Shown in pieces: positions 18,709 through 30,896 of a stretch of DNA of 64,000 nucleotides (positions are counted from its first letter, which is position 1; every line of letters begins with the position of its first letter). The translations under genes and the position numbers were made by a program. The notes beneath the pieces were generated by a model. It ran no database searches. It was given only the letters and a program-made list of their open reading frames with translations, and was not told the origin of the DNA. The DNA comes from Reichenbachiella faecimaris (GTDB lineage Bacteria > Bacteroidota > Bacteroidia > Cytophagales > Cyclobacteriaceae). The DNA lies in assembly GCF_900176375.1 (NCBI RefSeq), contig NZ_FWYF01000002.1, positions 408,161 to 472,160 of the forward strand, given 5' to 3'.

Positions 18709-18712
<4 letters not shown>
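17591..18712 (+). CDS. Family 4 (GT-B) glycosyltransferase, mannosyl/rhamnosyl type
   Basis: From the ATG at 17591 the protein is 373 residues. It begins IVIDARMINTSGIGRYLSSL, an N-terminus common in GT4 mannosyl- and rhamnosyltransferases, and has the donor-site segment LLFPSLYEGFGLPPLEAMA followed by CPVITSKVSSMPEICG. The reading frame extends upstream over the polymerase gene, but the start 11 bases after that gene's stop gives the normal length. It lies two genes upstream of gmd/rmd, so a D-rhamnosyl- or mannosyltransferase using a GDP-sugar is likely by context. Confidence 0.85.
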
Positions 18713-21726
<3,014 letters not shown>

Positions 21727-21792
21727 TAACATTTTTTAAAAAGATTTTTCCCTATCTTAGCCAACTGAAACAACCCCTAGCATTCCCCCAAT

Positions 21793-23172
21793 ATGCAGAA
21801 AAGGAGATTCTCTAAATATTTTCCTGCTTTATTCCTATTCATAGACTTGCTGTTTTTGAATATTGGCTTCTTTGTGGCTAATTATGTTAGGTTTGACACT
21901 TTTTGGTTTCAGGGGGACAGATACCCGTTTCTTTTTGTTTTTCTGAATATTACTTGGGTGGTCATCTTCTTTGTGACCAAGCTTGACCGTGTAGATAGGG
22001 AAAGAAGTATCGTTGATTATATTTCACAGATTCTTCTTGGATTAACTATTAACCTCGCAGTAGTTTTTACTATGTGGGCATCTACACGGGCTTATTTTTA
22101 CTCAAGAGAGCATTTATTTTATACTTATCTAATCTTCTCTGTACTGATTGTTGGTTGGAGAGTTGGATTTATTAACATCCTTCGTTTTTACAGAACTAAA
22201 GGGTATAACATTAGAAATATAGTAATTGTTGGTTACGGTCCTATTGGCAGAAACTTAAAAAGACATTTAGAGAACAATCCAGAAATCGGCTACTCCTTCA
22301 AAGGTTTTTTCGACCATAAAACCGAGCAGTCTGAGGTGGCAGGTCCCGTAGAGCAAGTGCCAGATTTTGCGAAAGAAAACAGCATAGACGTAATTTTTTG
22401 CTGCCTGCCCAAACTCTTCGAACAAGACGTAAAACCGCTCATTGACTTTGCTGAAAACAATTTGATTACGATCAAATTACTTTCAGACTTTAGCAAAGTA
22501 GGCAACAAGAAACTTGAAGTTCAGCAATATGGAAATATCCCTGTACTAAATGTCAGTTCTATACCTTTGGACAGGATGCTCAATAGATTTGCCAAACGTG
22601 CATTTGATGTCATCTTTTCAAGTTTGGTGATGATTTTTATCTTATCATGGCTCATTCCGCTCATCGGATTGCTAATTAAACTTGAGTCTCCAGGTCCCGT
22701 CTTTTTCATTCAAAACAGACATGGGAAGGGCAACAAATATTTCCCTTGTTGGAAATTCCGAAGCATGGTGGTGAACAAAGAATCGGACAGCAAACAGGCC
22801 ACTAAAAATGATGCGCGAATCACGAAAATCGGAGCCTTCTTAAGAAAATCATCTCTAGATGAGTTGCCACAATTTATCAATGTCTTCTTGGGCAATATGT
22901 CAGTAGTAGGGCCTCGTCCTCACCCAATCAAACTGAACGAAGAATTCTCTCCTAAAATTGACCGTTTTATTCAGCGTCACGCAGTAAAACCAGGGGTAAC
23001 GGGATTAGCACAGGCCAAAGGATATAGAGGAGAAACTGCCAGATTTAGTGAAATGTATGGCCGGGTGAAACTAGATCGCTTCTATGTGAAAAACTGGAGT
23101 CTGTGGTTTGATGTCAAAATTATCTTCATGACCATCTATTCTATTTTGTTTAAAACGGAGAAAGCATATTAA
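21793..23172 (+). CDS. Undecaprenyl-phosphate glycosylphosphotransferase (WcaJ/WbaP type)
   Basis: The 459-residue protein combines several N-terminal membrane helices, a Rossmann-like CoA-binding domain (VGYGPIGRNLKRHL, about residues 143-156) and a C-terminal bacterial sugar transferase domain with PGPVFFIQNRHG, DELPQFINVFLGNMS and VVGPRPHP. It starts repeat-unit synthesis by moving a sugar-1-phosphate from a nucleotide sugar to undecaprenyl phosphate. It is the last gene of the locus and lies 66 bases after rmd, behind a TATCTTAG element (21753-21760) that could give it a separate promoter. Glucose or galactose is the usual substrate; here it is not determined. Confidence 0.9.
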   Translation: MQKRRFSKYFPALFLFIDLLFLNIGFFVANYVRFDTFWFQGDRYPFLFVFLNITWVVIFFVTKLDRVDRERSIVDYISQILLGLTINLAVVFTMWASTRAYFYSREHLFYTYLIFSVLIVGWRVGFINILRFYRTKGYNIRNIVIVGYGPIGRNLKRHLENNPEIGYSFKGFFDHKTEQSEVAGPVEQVPDFAKENSIDVIFCCLPKLFEQDVKPLIDFAENNLITIKLLSDFSKVGNKKLEVQQYGNIPVLNVSSIPLDRMLNRFAKRAFDVIFSSLVMIFILSWLIPLIGLLIKLESPGPVFFIQNRHGKGNKYFPCWKFRSMVVNKESDSKQATKNDARITKIGAFLRKSSLDELPQFINVFLGNMSVVGPRPHPIKLNEEFSPKIDRFIQRHAVKPGVTGLAQAKGYRGETARFSEMYGRVKLDRFYVKNWSLWFDVKIIFMTIYSILFKTEKAY

Positions 23173-23181
23173 CTTTAACTC

Positions 23182-23241
23182 TTAACCATTAACGTTAATC
23201 ACTAATCCTTCATTCAAAACTTCAGACTTCTTAATGGTTAA
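23182..23241 (+). terminator. Long inverted repeat after the polysaccharide locus
   Basis: TTAACCATTAA at 23182-23192 is the exact reverse complement of TTAATGGTTAA at 23231-23241, and a short T-run follows soon after. With a 38-base loop it is weaker than a textbook terminator, but it lies 10 bases after the last gene of the locus and before the pheS promoter region. It may end the polysaccharide transcript or be a regulatory dyad. Confidence 0.4.
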
Positions 23242-23308
23242 TGGTTTTTGTTAATGTCCATCCTATCACCTTACCTCATATAAACTTTATTTTCTGAGTG
23301 CTCTACCC

Positions 23309-23316
23309 TAAATTCG
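23309..23316 (+). promoter_or_regulatory. Candidate -7 element for pheS
   Basis: TAAATTCG matches the Bacteroidota -7 consensus TAnnTTTG at all but one defined position and lies 20 bases before the pheS ATG. No good -33 TTTG box is visible at the expected distance, so the call is tentative. Confidence 0.35.
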
Positions 23317-23335
23317 CACCCTCAATGTGATAATT

Positions 23336-24361
23336 ATGTTCGACAAGGTAGAAGAATACAAAGCCATGATTAAATCCGCAGAAGCAAAAGTTGCGGATGA
23401 CTTGGAGCAATTCAGAATGAAGTTCATTAGTAAAAAAAGTGTCGTTACCGAACTTTTTAATGATTTCAGAAATGTGCCCAATGATCAAAAAAAAGCATTT
23501 GGTCAGGCATTAAATGAATTGAAAACACTGGCCCAAGACAAATTCAAATCTTTGGCTGATTCCTTAGACCATAGCTCAAACGAAAGTACCAGTAAAGGAA
23601 TAGACCTTACGCTTCCTGATGTACCAAATGAAAACGGAAGTGTCCACCCATTGACAACAACTCGCAATAAGATCATTGAGATTTTTGAACGCATGGGCTT
23701 TAATGTGGCAAGTGGTCCAGAAATAGAAGAAGATTTTTACAATTTTACAGCTCTCAATTTCCCTGAGAACCATCCTGCAAGAGAAATGCAGGATACCTTC
23801 TTCATTGAAAAAAATCCAGATAAAGTATTAAGAACCCACACTTCTAACGTGCAAATCAGAATGATGGAAGGCGGCCAACCTCCTTTCCGCTCCATCATGC
23901 CTGGGCGCGTATACAGAAATGAGGCCATTTCTGCTCGTGCTCACTGCTTCTTTCATCAAGTAGAAGGATTATACGTTGATAAAAACGTGGGATTCAAAGA
24001 TTTGAAACAAACCCTGTATCATTTTGCTAAGGAAATGTTCGGCGAAAACACTAAAATTAGACTACGGCCTTCTTATTTCCCATTTACTGAACCAAGCGCA
24101 GAAATTGACATTAGCTGCTTCATCTGCCAAGGAAAGGGCTGTAACGTCTGTAAATACACGAAGTGGGTAGAGATTGCTGGATCTGGAATGGTAGATCCTA
24201 ATGTGTTAGCCAATTGTGGCATAGACCCTGAGGAATATACGGGTTTTGCTTTTGGTATGGGGATCGAACGAATCGCCATGCTCAAATATCAAATCAATGA
24301 TTTGCGACTCTTCTCAGAAAATGACGTTCGTTTCCTAAGACAATTTCAGGGAACTTTTTAA
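23336..24361 (+). CDS. pheS: Phenylalanyl-tRNA synthetase alpha subunit
   Basis: A 341-residue class II synthetase subunit: an N-terminal coiled-coil tRNA-binding arm (about residues 1-85), then the catalytic core with [12 protein letters not shown], the motif 2 region [20 protein letters not shown] and motif 3 in [14 protein letters not shown]. It charges tRNA-Phe together with PheT, which is not in the window. The ATG at 23336 is preferred to a GTG nine bases earlier. Length and motifs are canonical. It marks the change from the accessory sugar locus to housekeeping genes. Confidence 0.97.
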   Translation: MFDKVEEYKAMIKSAEAKVADDLEQFRMKFISKKSVVTELFNDFRNVPNDQKKAFGQALNELKTLAQDKFKSLADSLDHSSNESTSKGIDLTLPDVPNENGSVHPLTTTRNKIIEIFERMGFNVASGPEIEEDFYNFTALNFPENHPAREMQDTFFIEKNPDKVLRTHTSNVQIRMMEGGQPPFRSIMPGRVYRNEAISARAHCFFHQVEGLYVDKNVGFKDLKQTLYHFAKEMFGENTKIRLRPSYFPFTEPSAEIDISCFICQGKGCNVCKYTKWVEIAGSGMVDPNVLANCGIDPEEYTGFAFGMGIERIAMLKYQINDLRLFSENDVRFLRQFQGTF

Positions 24362-24425
24362 TAAAGCTTTTGCCCTTATGTTGAGCCTTTAGGCTAATTC
24401 AATACTTTTACTTTTAATATCTGAT

Positions 24426-24619
24426 ATGAGCGAAATCATTTTAATAGTAGAGGAATCTCCTGAAGGAAGGCATGAAGCTCACAATCAGCACTTACTGATG
24501 GTGACAGCGTGGAAGAACAGAAAGAAAATATTAAGGAGGCCATTAAATGTCATTTTAAAAAAGACGTTCCTAAAGTGGTTAGATTACACATAATTCATGA
24601 AGAAATATTTGCAGCATGA
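24426..24619 (+). pseudogene. Frameshifted small HicB-like protein gene
   Basis: The ATG at 24426 opens a frame encoding MSEIILIVEESPEGRHEA, the start of a small (about 67 residue) HicB-like family often mislabelled 2-oxoisovalerate dehydrogenase. After about 18 residues the expected continuation appears in a different frame: TDGDSVEEQKENIKEAIK, then VPKVVRLHI and IHEEIFAA, with the stop at 24617-24619. From ATG to stop there are 194 bases, not a multiple of three. The join looks like a loss of about 10 bases relative to the family, estimated from memory of its usual sequence. No reading frame covers both halves, so it is probably dead. No HicA-like toxin gene is nearby. Confidence 0.65.
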
Positions 24620-24655
24620 AATTCTTTGTAATTTGTTTTTCTCAAATAATTTATC

Positions 24656-24784
24656 GAAAATTTCACTGTCTGAGCCCAATGATAATTGGGTGAGTTTTGA
24701 AATTTTCTAGCCTTTTTGCTTACTTTTTTGGCAATGAAAAAAGTAGGAGCCCGTCCGGCTTGAGGACATGCTGCCCAACATGGT
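24656..24784 (+). repeat. Multi-hairpin repeat, copy 1
   Basis: The unit has an outer stem GAAAATTTC (24656-24664) with GAAATTTTC (24699-24707), an inner stem CCCAAT (24675-24680) with ATTGGG (24685-24690), then a shared block CTAGCCTTTTTG and a hairpin TACTTTTTT (24721-24729) with AAAAAAGTA (24737-24745). A shorter AGCC/GGCT stem follows. Copy 2 at 56.26 kb has the same architecture with different stem bases. It lies about 40 bases upstream of asnB. No protein-coding frame explains it. Confidence 0.75.
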
Positions 24785-24825
24785 TATTTGAAACACCTAC
24801 AAAATAAGACTAAATCTAAACACTT

Positions 24826-26700
24826 ATGTGCGGCATCACAGGCATACTGGCATTCAATGAAATTGGAAGAATTAATCTTGCCAATCTCGAAAAAGCAACA
24901 CACACCCTTGCTCATCGTGGACCAGACAATCAGGGGATATACTCCACACAGTCAGTAGGATTAGGACATCAGCGACTCTCTATCATTGATACCAGCTCAA
25001 ATGGTAATCAACCTTTTCAGATTTTAGATGGCAGATATGTTATCACCTTTAATGGTGAAATATTCAACTACCAGAAGCTAAGAAAAGAGCTCTTATCCAA
25101 AGGCATTCAATTCAAATCTGACTCTGACACAGAAGTTCTGTTGCATCTTTTTGCGCAGGAGGGCAAAGACTGCTTTAACAAACTAAACGGCTTTTTTGCC
25201 TTTGCTATTTACGACTCACTTGAAAATTCATTATTCATTGCAAGAGATCGGCTAGGAATCAAACCTCTCCTCTATTTTTATGACGATTCCAAATTTCTAT
25301 TTGGGTCAGAAATGAATGCCATGCTCTCTTATGATATTGAAAAGGAAATCGATCAAGAAGCCCTCAACTACTACCTGCAACTGAACTATACCCCATCTCC
25401 ACTGACCATGCTCAGAGGGGTGAAAAAATTAGAGCCTGGCCATTATATGACAGTACAAAATGGTCAGATAAGTAAACATCAATACTATGATGTCCCAAAT
25501 GACAACTTACAAACTTCACCTTTAAACTACCATTCAGCAAAGACTCAACTACAAAATCTTCTAGAAAAATCAGTCGAACGACGCATGATTGCAGACGTTC
25601 CTTTGGGGTGTTTTTTGAGTGGTGGTATTGACTCCAGTGTGATCACATCTGTGGCGTCAGGTCAAACCCAATCGTTAAAAACCTTCTCTATCGGGTTTGA
25701 AGAGAACCATTTTTTTGATGAAACACATTACGCCGAGTTAGTAGCTCAAAAATTCAAAACTGATCATACCACTTTCAAACTGACCAATGAGGAAATCACC
25801 AATCATCTAAGTAGCATTATAGACCATATAGATGAACCCTTTGCAGACTCGTCTGCCATACCTGTCTACTTGTTGAGCAAAAAAACACGTGAGCATGTCA
25901 CCGTGGCCCTTTCTGGAGATGGTGCAGACGAGATTTTTTCTGGATACAACAAACATTCTGCCTGGTGGAAAATGGAAAACAATTGGAAATTTAAAACCTT
26001 GATTTCATTAATTAACCCAGTAGCGCATTTCCTCCCCAAGTCTCGATCAGGTGCTTTGAGCAATGCGGCCAGACAAGTTGAAAGATTTGCAAACGCCATG
26101 AAAATGAATGCTACGGATCGTTATTGGTTTTTGGCCTCTTTCACCTCACAAACTCAGGTCAATCAATTGCTCAAACATCCATTAAATAACTATTCGCAAA
26201 GGAATTCTTGGATGGAACCAATGACTGACGTCAAAAGCATAAATGACCTCTTGAGACTGGATACAAAATTTGTTTTGCCCAATGACATGCTCAAAAAAGT
26301 GGATCTCATGTCCATGGCCAATAGTCTGGAGGTACGCGTACCATTTTTGGATCATGAGTTAGTAGATTTTGTGTTCAGCTTACCTGAGAGTATGAAACTC
26401 AATGGATCAATTCGAAAAAAGATATTGCAAGACACCTATCGCAGCATTCTTCCAGTAGAACTCTATAACCGACCAAAAAAAGGATTCGAAATTCCATTAC
26501 TTGATTGGTTGAAAACTTCATTAAGTGGTGAGCTAAATGAGCATCTATTCGACAAAGAAAAAATTATCAGTCAAGGACTTTTTAATTGGTCCGAAATTGA
26601 AAGATTGAAAAAACAGCTTTTCTCAAGAAATCCAGAAGACACTCATGCACGCGTCTGGGGACTGTATGTGTTTCAAAAATGGCATTCCAAGTATCTGTAG
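24826..26700 (+). CDS. asnB: Asparagine synthase (glutamine-hydrolysing)
   Basis: The 624-residue protein starts MCGITGIL, exposing the catalytic Cys2 of the class II glutamine amidotransferase domain after Met removal. The glutaminase half has AHRGPDNQG and FNGEIFNYQ; the synthetase half has the PP-loop SGGIDSS at about residue 265 and ALSGDGADEIFSGYNKH. It makes asparagine from aspartate, glutamine and ATP, or amidates a related acid. Bacteroidota often keep several AsnB paralogues near surface-polysaccharide loci, and this one lies 3.5 kb from such a locus, so it could amidate a sugar acid. Asparagine synthesis is the default reading. Confidence 0.9.
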   Translation: MCGITGILAFNEIGRINLANLEKATHTLAHRGPDNQGIYSTQSVGLGHQRLSIIDTSSNGNQPFQILDGRYVITFNGEIFNYQKLRKELLSKGIQFKSDSDTEVLLHLFAQEGKDCFNKLNGFFAFAIYDSLENSLFIARDRLGIKPLLYFYDDSKFLFGSEMNAMLSYDIEKEIDQEALNYYLQLNYTPSPLTMLRGVKKLEPGHYMTVQNGQISKHQYYDVPNDNLQTSPLNYHSAKTQLQNLLEKSVERRMIADVPLGCFLSGGIDSSVITSVASGQTQSLKTFSIGFEENHFFDETHYAELVAQKFKTDHTTFKLTNEEITNHLSSIIDHIDEPFADSSAIPVYLLSKKTREHVTVALSGDGADEIFSGYNKHSAWWKMENNWKFKTLISLINPVAHFLPKSRSGALSNAARQVERFANAMKMNATDRYWFLASFTSQTQVNQLLKHPLNNYSQRNSWMEPMTDVKSINDLLRLDTKFVLPNDMLKKVDLMSMANSLEVRVPFLDHELVDFVFSLPESMKLNGSIRKKILQDTYRSILPVELYNRPKKGFEIPLLDWLKTSLSGELNEHLFDKEKIISQGLFNWSEIERLKKQLFSRNPEDTHARVWGLYVFQKWHSKYL

Positions 26701-26803
26701 ACAGATACCATCAGATATTAGAAAAATCAATCTCACATCAAGGACAATTATTCAAGATTTAGATTAATTTTATTCTCATTCGACTTCTATTAAATCAACT
26801 GGC

Positions 26804-27670
26804 ATGCAAAATCTGAATAAATTCTTGGTCTGTCTGGACTCCTCACCTTTAGATGAACACATCATAAAGTATAGCTCCATGATAGCCGAACTGGCCGGAT
26901 GTGATAAGGTTTATTTTGTTCATATCGCGCAGAAAAACTTGAGCCTTAAGGTTAAAAAATATTTTCAAGAGAAAATTCAAGAGCATTTCACGGCTCCTTG
27001 TGAAACTGAAATGCAAATTCATCAAGGAAAAAATGCCGTTCAGATTTTAAAGTGGTCCGAATTCAAAATCGTTGACTTAGTCATCTTAGGCATCAAACCA
27101 AAAACTGAGTCTACTGGTAAGCATGCGGCACGACTGATCAATGAAGCACAGTGTTCCGTACTTTTGGTTCCCCCTACGGCTAAACTAAAGTTAGCCAAGG
27201 TGATTATACCACTTGATTTTTCCAGCAGTTCGGTCACAGCAATCAATGCTGCACTTGACATTAAAGAAAAAGCTGGAGACATAGAGGTTCTATTGCATCA
27301 TGTTTATTTTGTGCCTTCTGGCTATACCCATACTGGCAAAAGCTATGATGAAATGGCCGAAATCATGGACAAGAATAAAAGGCGAGAATACGAGCAGTTT
27401 AAGAGGGAGCAATCTCTGGATGAGTCAAAATATGAGCTCATATTCGAATTGGATGAAGATCAAAACCCCTCTGACAACATTTATGAAATGGCAAAGGAGC
27501 GGCAAGCCGATATGATTATTGTGGCATCAAGAGGAAGGACAAAAATGGCTTCACTTCTTAAAGGCAGTACAGCTGTCAATTTGATCAGCTATGATCGTGA
27601 AATCGCCTGTCTGGTTGTAAAAAATAAAGCCGAGAATATGGGTTTCTTTGAGACTTTAATGAAGCTCTAA
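26804..27670 (+). CDS. Universal stress protein, two Usp domains
   Basis: The 288-residue protein contains two tandem UspA-like domains (about 1-140 and 141-280). The second has the ATP-binding pattern in VASRGRTKMASLLKGSTAV (G-x-G/K...GS-T type). The first, VILGIKPKTESTGKHAARLI, is less conserved and may not bind ATP. Usp proteins are cytoplasmic and associated with stress survival. The gene stands alone and its stop overlaps by 4 bases the stop of the opposing lipoprotein gene. Confidence 0.88.
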   Translation: MQNLNKFLVCLDSSPLDEHIIKYSSMIAELAGCDKVYFVHIAQKNLSLKVKKYFQEKIQEHFTAPCETEMQIHQGKNAVQILKWSEFKIVDLVILGIKPKTESTGKHAARLINEAQCSVLLVPPTAKLKLAKVIIPLDFSSSSVTAINAALDIKEKAGDIEVLLHHVYFVPSGYTHTGKSYDEMAEIMDKNKRREYEQFKREQSLDESKYELIFELDEDQNPSDNIYEMAKERQADMIIVASRGRTKMASLLKGSTAVNLISYDREIACLVVKNKAENMGFFETLMKL

Positions 27671-28218
27671 GAGTTCCCGATATTTACCTCAATAAGGTAA
27701 TTGGAACGATCCAAACCTATCAGTTTTCGACTACCCTCAATCTTGTAATTGATTAAGCTGTTATTTTCGAAATACAACTGAATCTGCTGACTCGATCGAT
27801 AAAGATAATTTTCTTCTTCAAATCTAACATCCATAGAATGGATCACTCCATTTTTGTTTTTATTGATAAATATAGAAACGGGCCCTTTCTTTTCTTTCTT
27901 CTTCCTTTCATACAAAATACCAGCTTCCTGGCTCGTCTTGTTGTAGTTGGCTGACCGGATCAATCTTGCAAACGAATATTCCATCAACGTCTTCAAGTCT
28001 TTTTTTACAATCAAAGTGTCAAATGGAATTTCACTCGTCTCTATGCTGCTGTCTAGTTCAACCACCTTTTTCAACTGCACATGCGATTGATTTGTTAAAG
28101 CAGACATCAATAAATGATCTAGTGCCTTTGCATCAGGGTCAGAAGTGACGGCCATGTCGTCAGGAGACAAACAAGAAACCAAGCCAATTAAAAGAGCCAG
28201 TACCAAAGTCTTATTCAT
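27667..28218 (-). CDS. Hypothetical lipoprotein
   Basis: From the ATG whose complement is at 28216-28218 the protein is 183 residues. It begins MNKTLVLALLIGLVSC, a lipoprotein signal with the likely acylated Cys16. The mature part is rich in charged residues and beta-prone segments, with a lysine-rich RKKKEKKGPVSIF stretch, and I recognise no domain. It is probably anchored in the outer membrane facing the periplasm. It is transcribed divergently from prfA with 154 bases between the two starts. Confidence 0.65.
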   Translation of the reverse strand: MNKTLVLALLIGLVSCLSPDDMAVTSDPDAKALDHLLMSALTNQSHVQLKKVVELDSSIETSEIPFDTLIVKKDLKTLMEYSFARLIRSANYNKTSQEAGILYERKKKEKKGPVSIFINKNKNGVIHSMDVRFEEENYLYRSSQQIQLYFENNSLINYKIEGSRKLIGLDRSNYLIEVNIGNS

Positions 28219-28372
28219 AATACAAATTTCGCCACGCATGGTTGATTAAAAAAGTGTTTACGTGATTTAGATAACTTGGATTCCAGATGAAAGAATAATG
28301 AACATTTGGAATCTGACATTTCATCTAATAGCATCAGAGTATTTATTAGATTTGCTTTCAAATTTGTTGAAA

Positions 28373-29443
28373 ATGAAAGAGAAATTAGAGGAGATCAAAC
28401 ATAGATTCGAAGAAGTAGGACAACTCATAGTTCAGCCAGACGCTATGTCTGACATGTCATACTATTCGAAACTGAGTAAGGAATATAAAGATCTTGAGAA
28501 AATTGTCAATAAATATGAAGAGTACAAAAACGTACTCGAAAACCTGGCCAACTCAAAAGAAATTCTGGAAACAGAGAAAGATCCAGAGTTTAGAGAAATG
28601 GCCAAGATGGAATTGGACGAATTAGAACCTAAAAAGGAAGAACTGGAGGAAGAAATTAAGCAAATGCTTATTCCAAAAGATCCAAACGATGACAAAAACA
28701 GTATTCTGGAGATTCGTGCGGGTACTGGAGGTGATGAAGCCGCCATATTTGCAGGAGATCTGTTTCGGATGTACCAACGCTATTGTGAAAAAAATGGCTG
28801 GAAGCTTGGTGTAATGGACTTGACAGAGGGAAGCTCTGGAGGGTACAAAGAAATAATCAGTATGATCTCAGGGGAAGATGTATACGGCAAAATGAAATTT
28901 GAATCTGGAGTGCATCGTGTCCAGCGTGTCCCAGCTACTGAAACTCAAGGACGCGTGCATACCTCGGCGGCCACGGTTGCCGTACTTCCAGAAATGGAAG
29001 AGGTGGATGTTCAAATTGATATGAACGATGTGAGAAAAGACACTTTCTGTTCTAGTGGCCCAGGTGGTCAGTCAGTAAACACCACTTATTCAGCCATTCG
29101 TTTAACGCACCTTCCGACTGGATTGGTAGTGTCTTGCCAGGATGAGAAAAGTCAAATCAAAAACCTTGAAAAAGCACTAAAAGTACTTCGTGGAAGGATC
29201 TATGACATCGAGTTAAAAAAACACAATGACGAAGTGGGTGCGCAAAGAAAATCAATGGTGGGCAGTGGGGATCGTTCGGACAAGATCAGAACGTACAACT
29301 ATCCTCAAGGTCGTGTCACTGATCATAGAATTGGTTATTCTCAGCACAATTTACCAACCGTGATGGATGGGGAAATTGGCGAATTCATAGAGCAACTCAG
29401 AATCGCGGAGAATGCCGAAAAACTAAAAGACGGAGAAGTTTAA
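28373..29443 (+). CDS. prfA: Peptide chain release factor 1
   Basis: From the ATG at 28373 the protein has 356 residues, the normal RF1 length. The stop-codon reading motif is PAT in [14 protein letters not shown], which marks RF1 (UAA/UAG) rather than RF2 (SPF). The catalytic GGQ is at residues 231-233 in [11 protein letters not shown]. It acts in the ribosomal A site to release the finished peptide. An in-frame ATG at 28298 would add 25 residues with no family counterpart and is rejected. The next gene starts 2 bases later with TTG. Confidence 0.96.
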   Translation: MKEKLEEIKHRFEEVGQLIVQPDAMSDMSYYSKLSKEYKDLEKIVNKYEEYKNVLENLANSKEILETEKDPEFREMAKMELDELEPKKEELEEEIKQMLIPKDPNDDKNSILEIRAGTGGDEAAIFAGDLFRMYQRYCEKNGWKLGVMDLTEGSSGGYKEIISMISGEDVYGKMKFESGVHRVQRVPATETQGRVHTSAATVAVLPEMEEVDVQIDMNDVRKDTFCSSGPGGQSVNTTYSAIRLTHLPTGLVVSCQDEKSQIKNLEKALKVLRGRIYDIELKKHNDEVGAQRKSMVGSGDRSDKIRTYNYPQGRVTDHRIGYSQHNLPTVMDGEIGEFIEQLRIAENAEKLKDGEV

Positions 29444-29445
29444 TC

Positions 29446-30849
29446 TTGAAGCTGATTAAGCCCATTATATTGTTAACCGTTTTACTTCCCTGGGTATTTT
29501 TGGGATGTGAACCTTCAGTAGAAGAACTATCGACTGACAACGCCCTCCAACTTTCTTATTCCACTGATACGGTTACCTTTGATACCCTTTTCAGCAGTGT
29601 AGGCAGTATTACCAAGCGTTTCAAAATCTACAACACTCACGACAAAGCCATCAAACTTAATCAGCTGTCTTTAGGAAGCAGAGAGGTCTCATCTTACTCA
29701 ATAACAGTAAATGGAGTAAAAGGCAAATCATTTCAGGATGAAACAATTTTTGGAGAAGATAGCCTATTGGTATTGGTTGAAGTTTTGATCGACCCTAACA
29801 ATCAAGACCTGCCCTTTTTGGTCAAAGACTCAGTTGTAGTGACATACAATGACCGATCAGAAAATATCAAACTTGTTTCTTGGGGGCAGGATGCAATATT
29901 CATTAACAATGAAGCCATTCCTTGTGATGCAATTTGGACCAAAGACAGGCCCTACGTAATCTATGACTCTGCATGGGTAGAATCAGGGTGTCAGTTGACA
30001 GTTGAAGCTGGTACGAAAATTTATATTGACAATGATGCATTTTTCACCATAGCAGGCACCCTTCATTTGCAAGGAACAGCAGAAGAAAAAATACTGATTG
30101 CAAATACAAGACTTGACCCTAAGTATGAAGTAGCTCCAGGTCAATGGGGGAGTTTATTCTTCTTCCCTGGTAGTACAGGTAATATGATTGACCATTCCAT
30201 TATCAAAAATGGCACTAACGGTGTGCTATTAGCAGTTGATTTGAATAGCGGAAATGGGGCAGAATTGCTAATAAATAATACCTCGATACAACACATGTCT
30301 GAGTCTGGAATAGCCGCTTTCGCAGGAAATGTTACAGCTCAGAACCTTGAAATATTCAATTGCCAGAATCAACTTATTGCTGGACTTGGAGGGGGGAGCT
30401 ATTCTCTCAATCATTGTACCTTTTCTAACACACCCAATGAGTTTACTCGAGAAGGAGCTTCAGTGGGTTTTACGAATTATTTAGAATTCAGCAATGGATC
30501 GCAATTTGCCAATGATCTATCTATCGAAATAACAAACTCAATTATTTGGGGAAGAGAAGAAGAAGAGCTTGCCATTGACCTTTCGGCAAATACAGCTACT
30601 GATGTACAAATCGAAAACAACATCATAAAGTCTGAACAAGACGCTTGGGTGGAATTAGGAAATTTCATTAGTCAAGAAGAAAACTACCCTGGGTTCTATT
30701 CTCCTAATTTATTTAATTATCAAATTGATTCTCTGTCCAATGCCAGAGACAAGGCCTCCACAACCTCTATTACTCATGACTTGCTGGGGACACTTCGAGA
30801 TGCCATGCCCGACATAGGGGCGTATGAAAGAAAAGACTCCATCCCCTAG
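29446..30849 (+). CDS. Lipoprotein with predicted right-handed beta-helix
   Basis: This 467-residue protein begins at a TTG two bases after the prfA stop; no in-frame ATG fits. MKLIKPIILLTVLLPWVFLGC is a lipoprotein signal with Cys21. The middle (about 170-400) has repeated short Asn- and Gly-rich turns such as LLINNTSIQHMSESGI and AQNLEIFNCQNQL, like pectate-lyase type parallel beta-helices, and it ends with an ALLGTLRDAMPDIGAYE-like DIGAYE motif often seen at the end of such proteins. It is probably on the cell surface. Substrate or partner is unknown. Confidence 0.7.
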   Translation: MKLIKPIILLTVLLPWVFLGCEPSVEELSTDNALQLSYSTDTVTFDTLFSSVGSITKRFKIYNTHDKAIKLNQLSLGSREVSSYSITVNGVKGKSFQDETIFGEDSLLVLVEVLIDPNNQDLPFLVKDSVVVTYNDRSENIKLVSWGQDAIFINNEAIPCDAIWTKDRPYVIYDSAWVESGCQLTVEAGTKIYIDNDAFFTIAGTLHLQGTAEEKILIANTRLDPKYEVAPGQWGSLFFFPGSTGNMIDHSIIKNGTNGVLLAVDLNSGNGAELLINNTSIQHMSESGIAAFAGNVTAQNLEIFNCQNQLIAGLGGGSYSLNHCTFSNTPNEFTREGASVGFTNYLEFSNGSQFANDLSIEITNSIIWGREEEELAIDLSANTATDVQIENNIIKSEQDAWVELGNFISQEENYPGFYSPNLFNYQIDSLSNARDKASTTSITHDLLGTLRDAMPDIGAYERKDSIP

Positions 30850-30896
30850 ACAAAAATCTATTCGGAAGTTTAGCGTTATTATGCTATTTTTATTTT

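Noticed and set aside
24692-24747. Conventional transcription terminator in the repeat
   Set aside because: The hairpin arms themselves are T- and A-rich and no T-run follows; the shared architecture with the copy at 56.3 kb shows it is a repeat unit.
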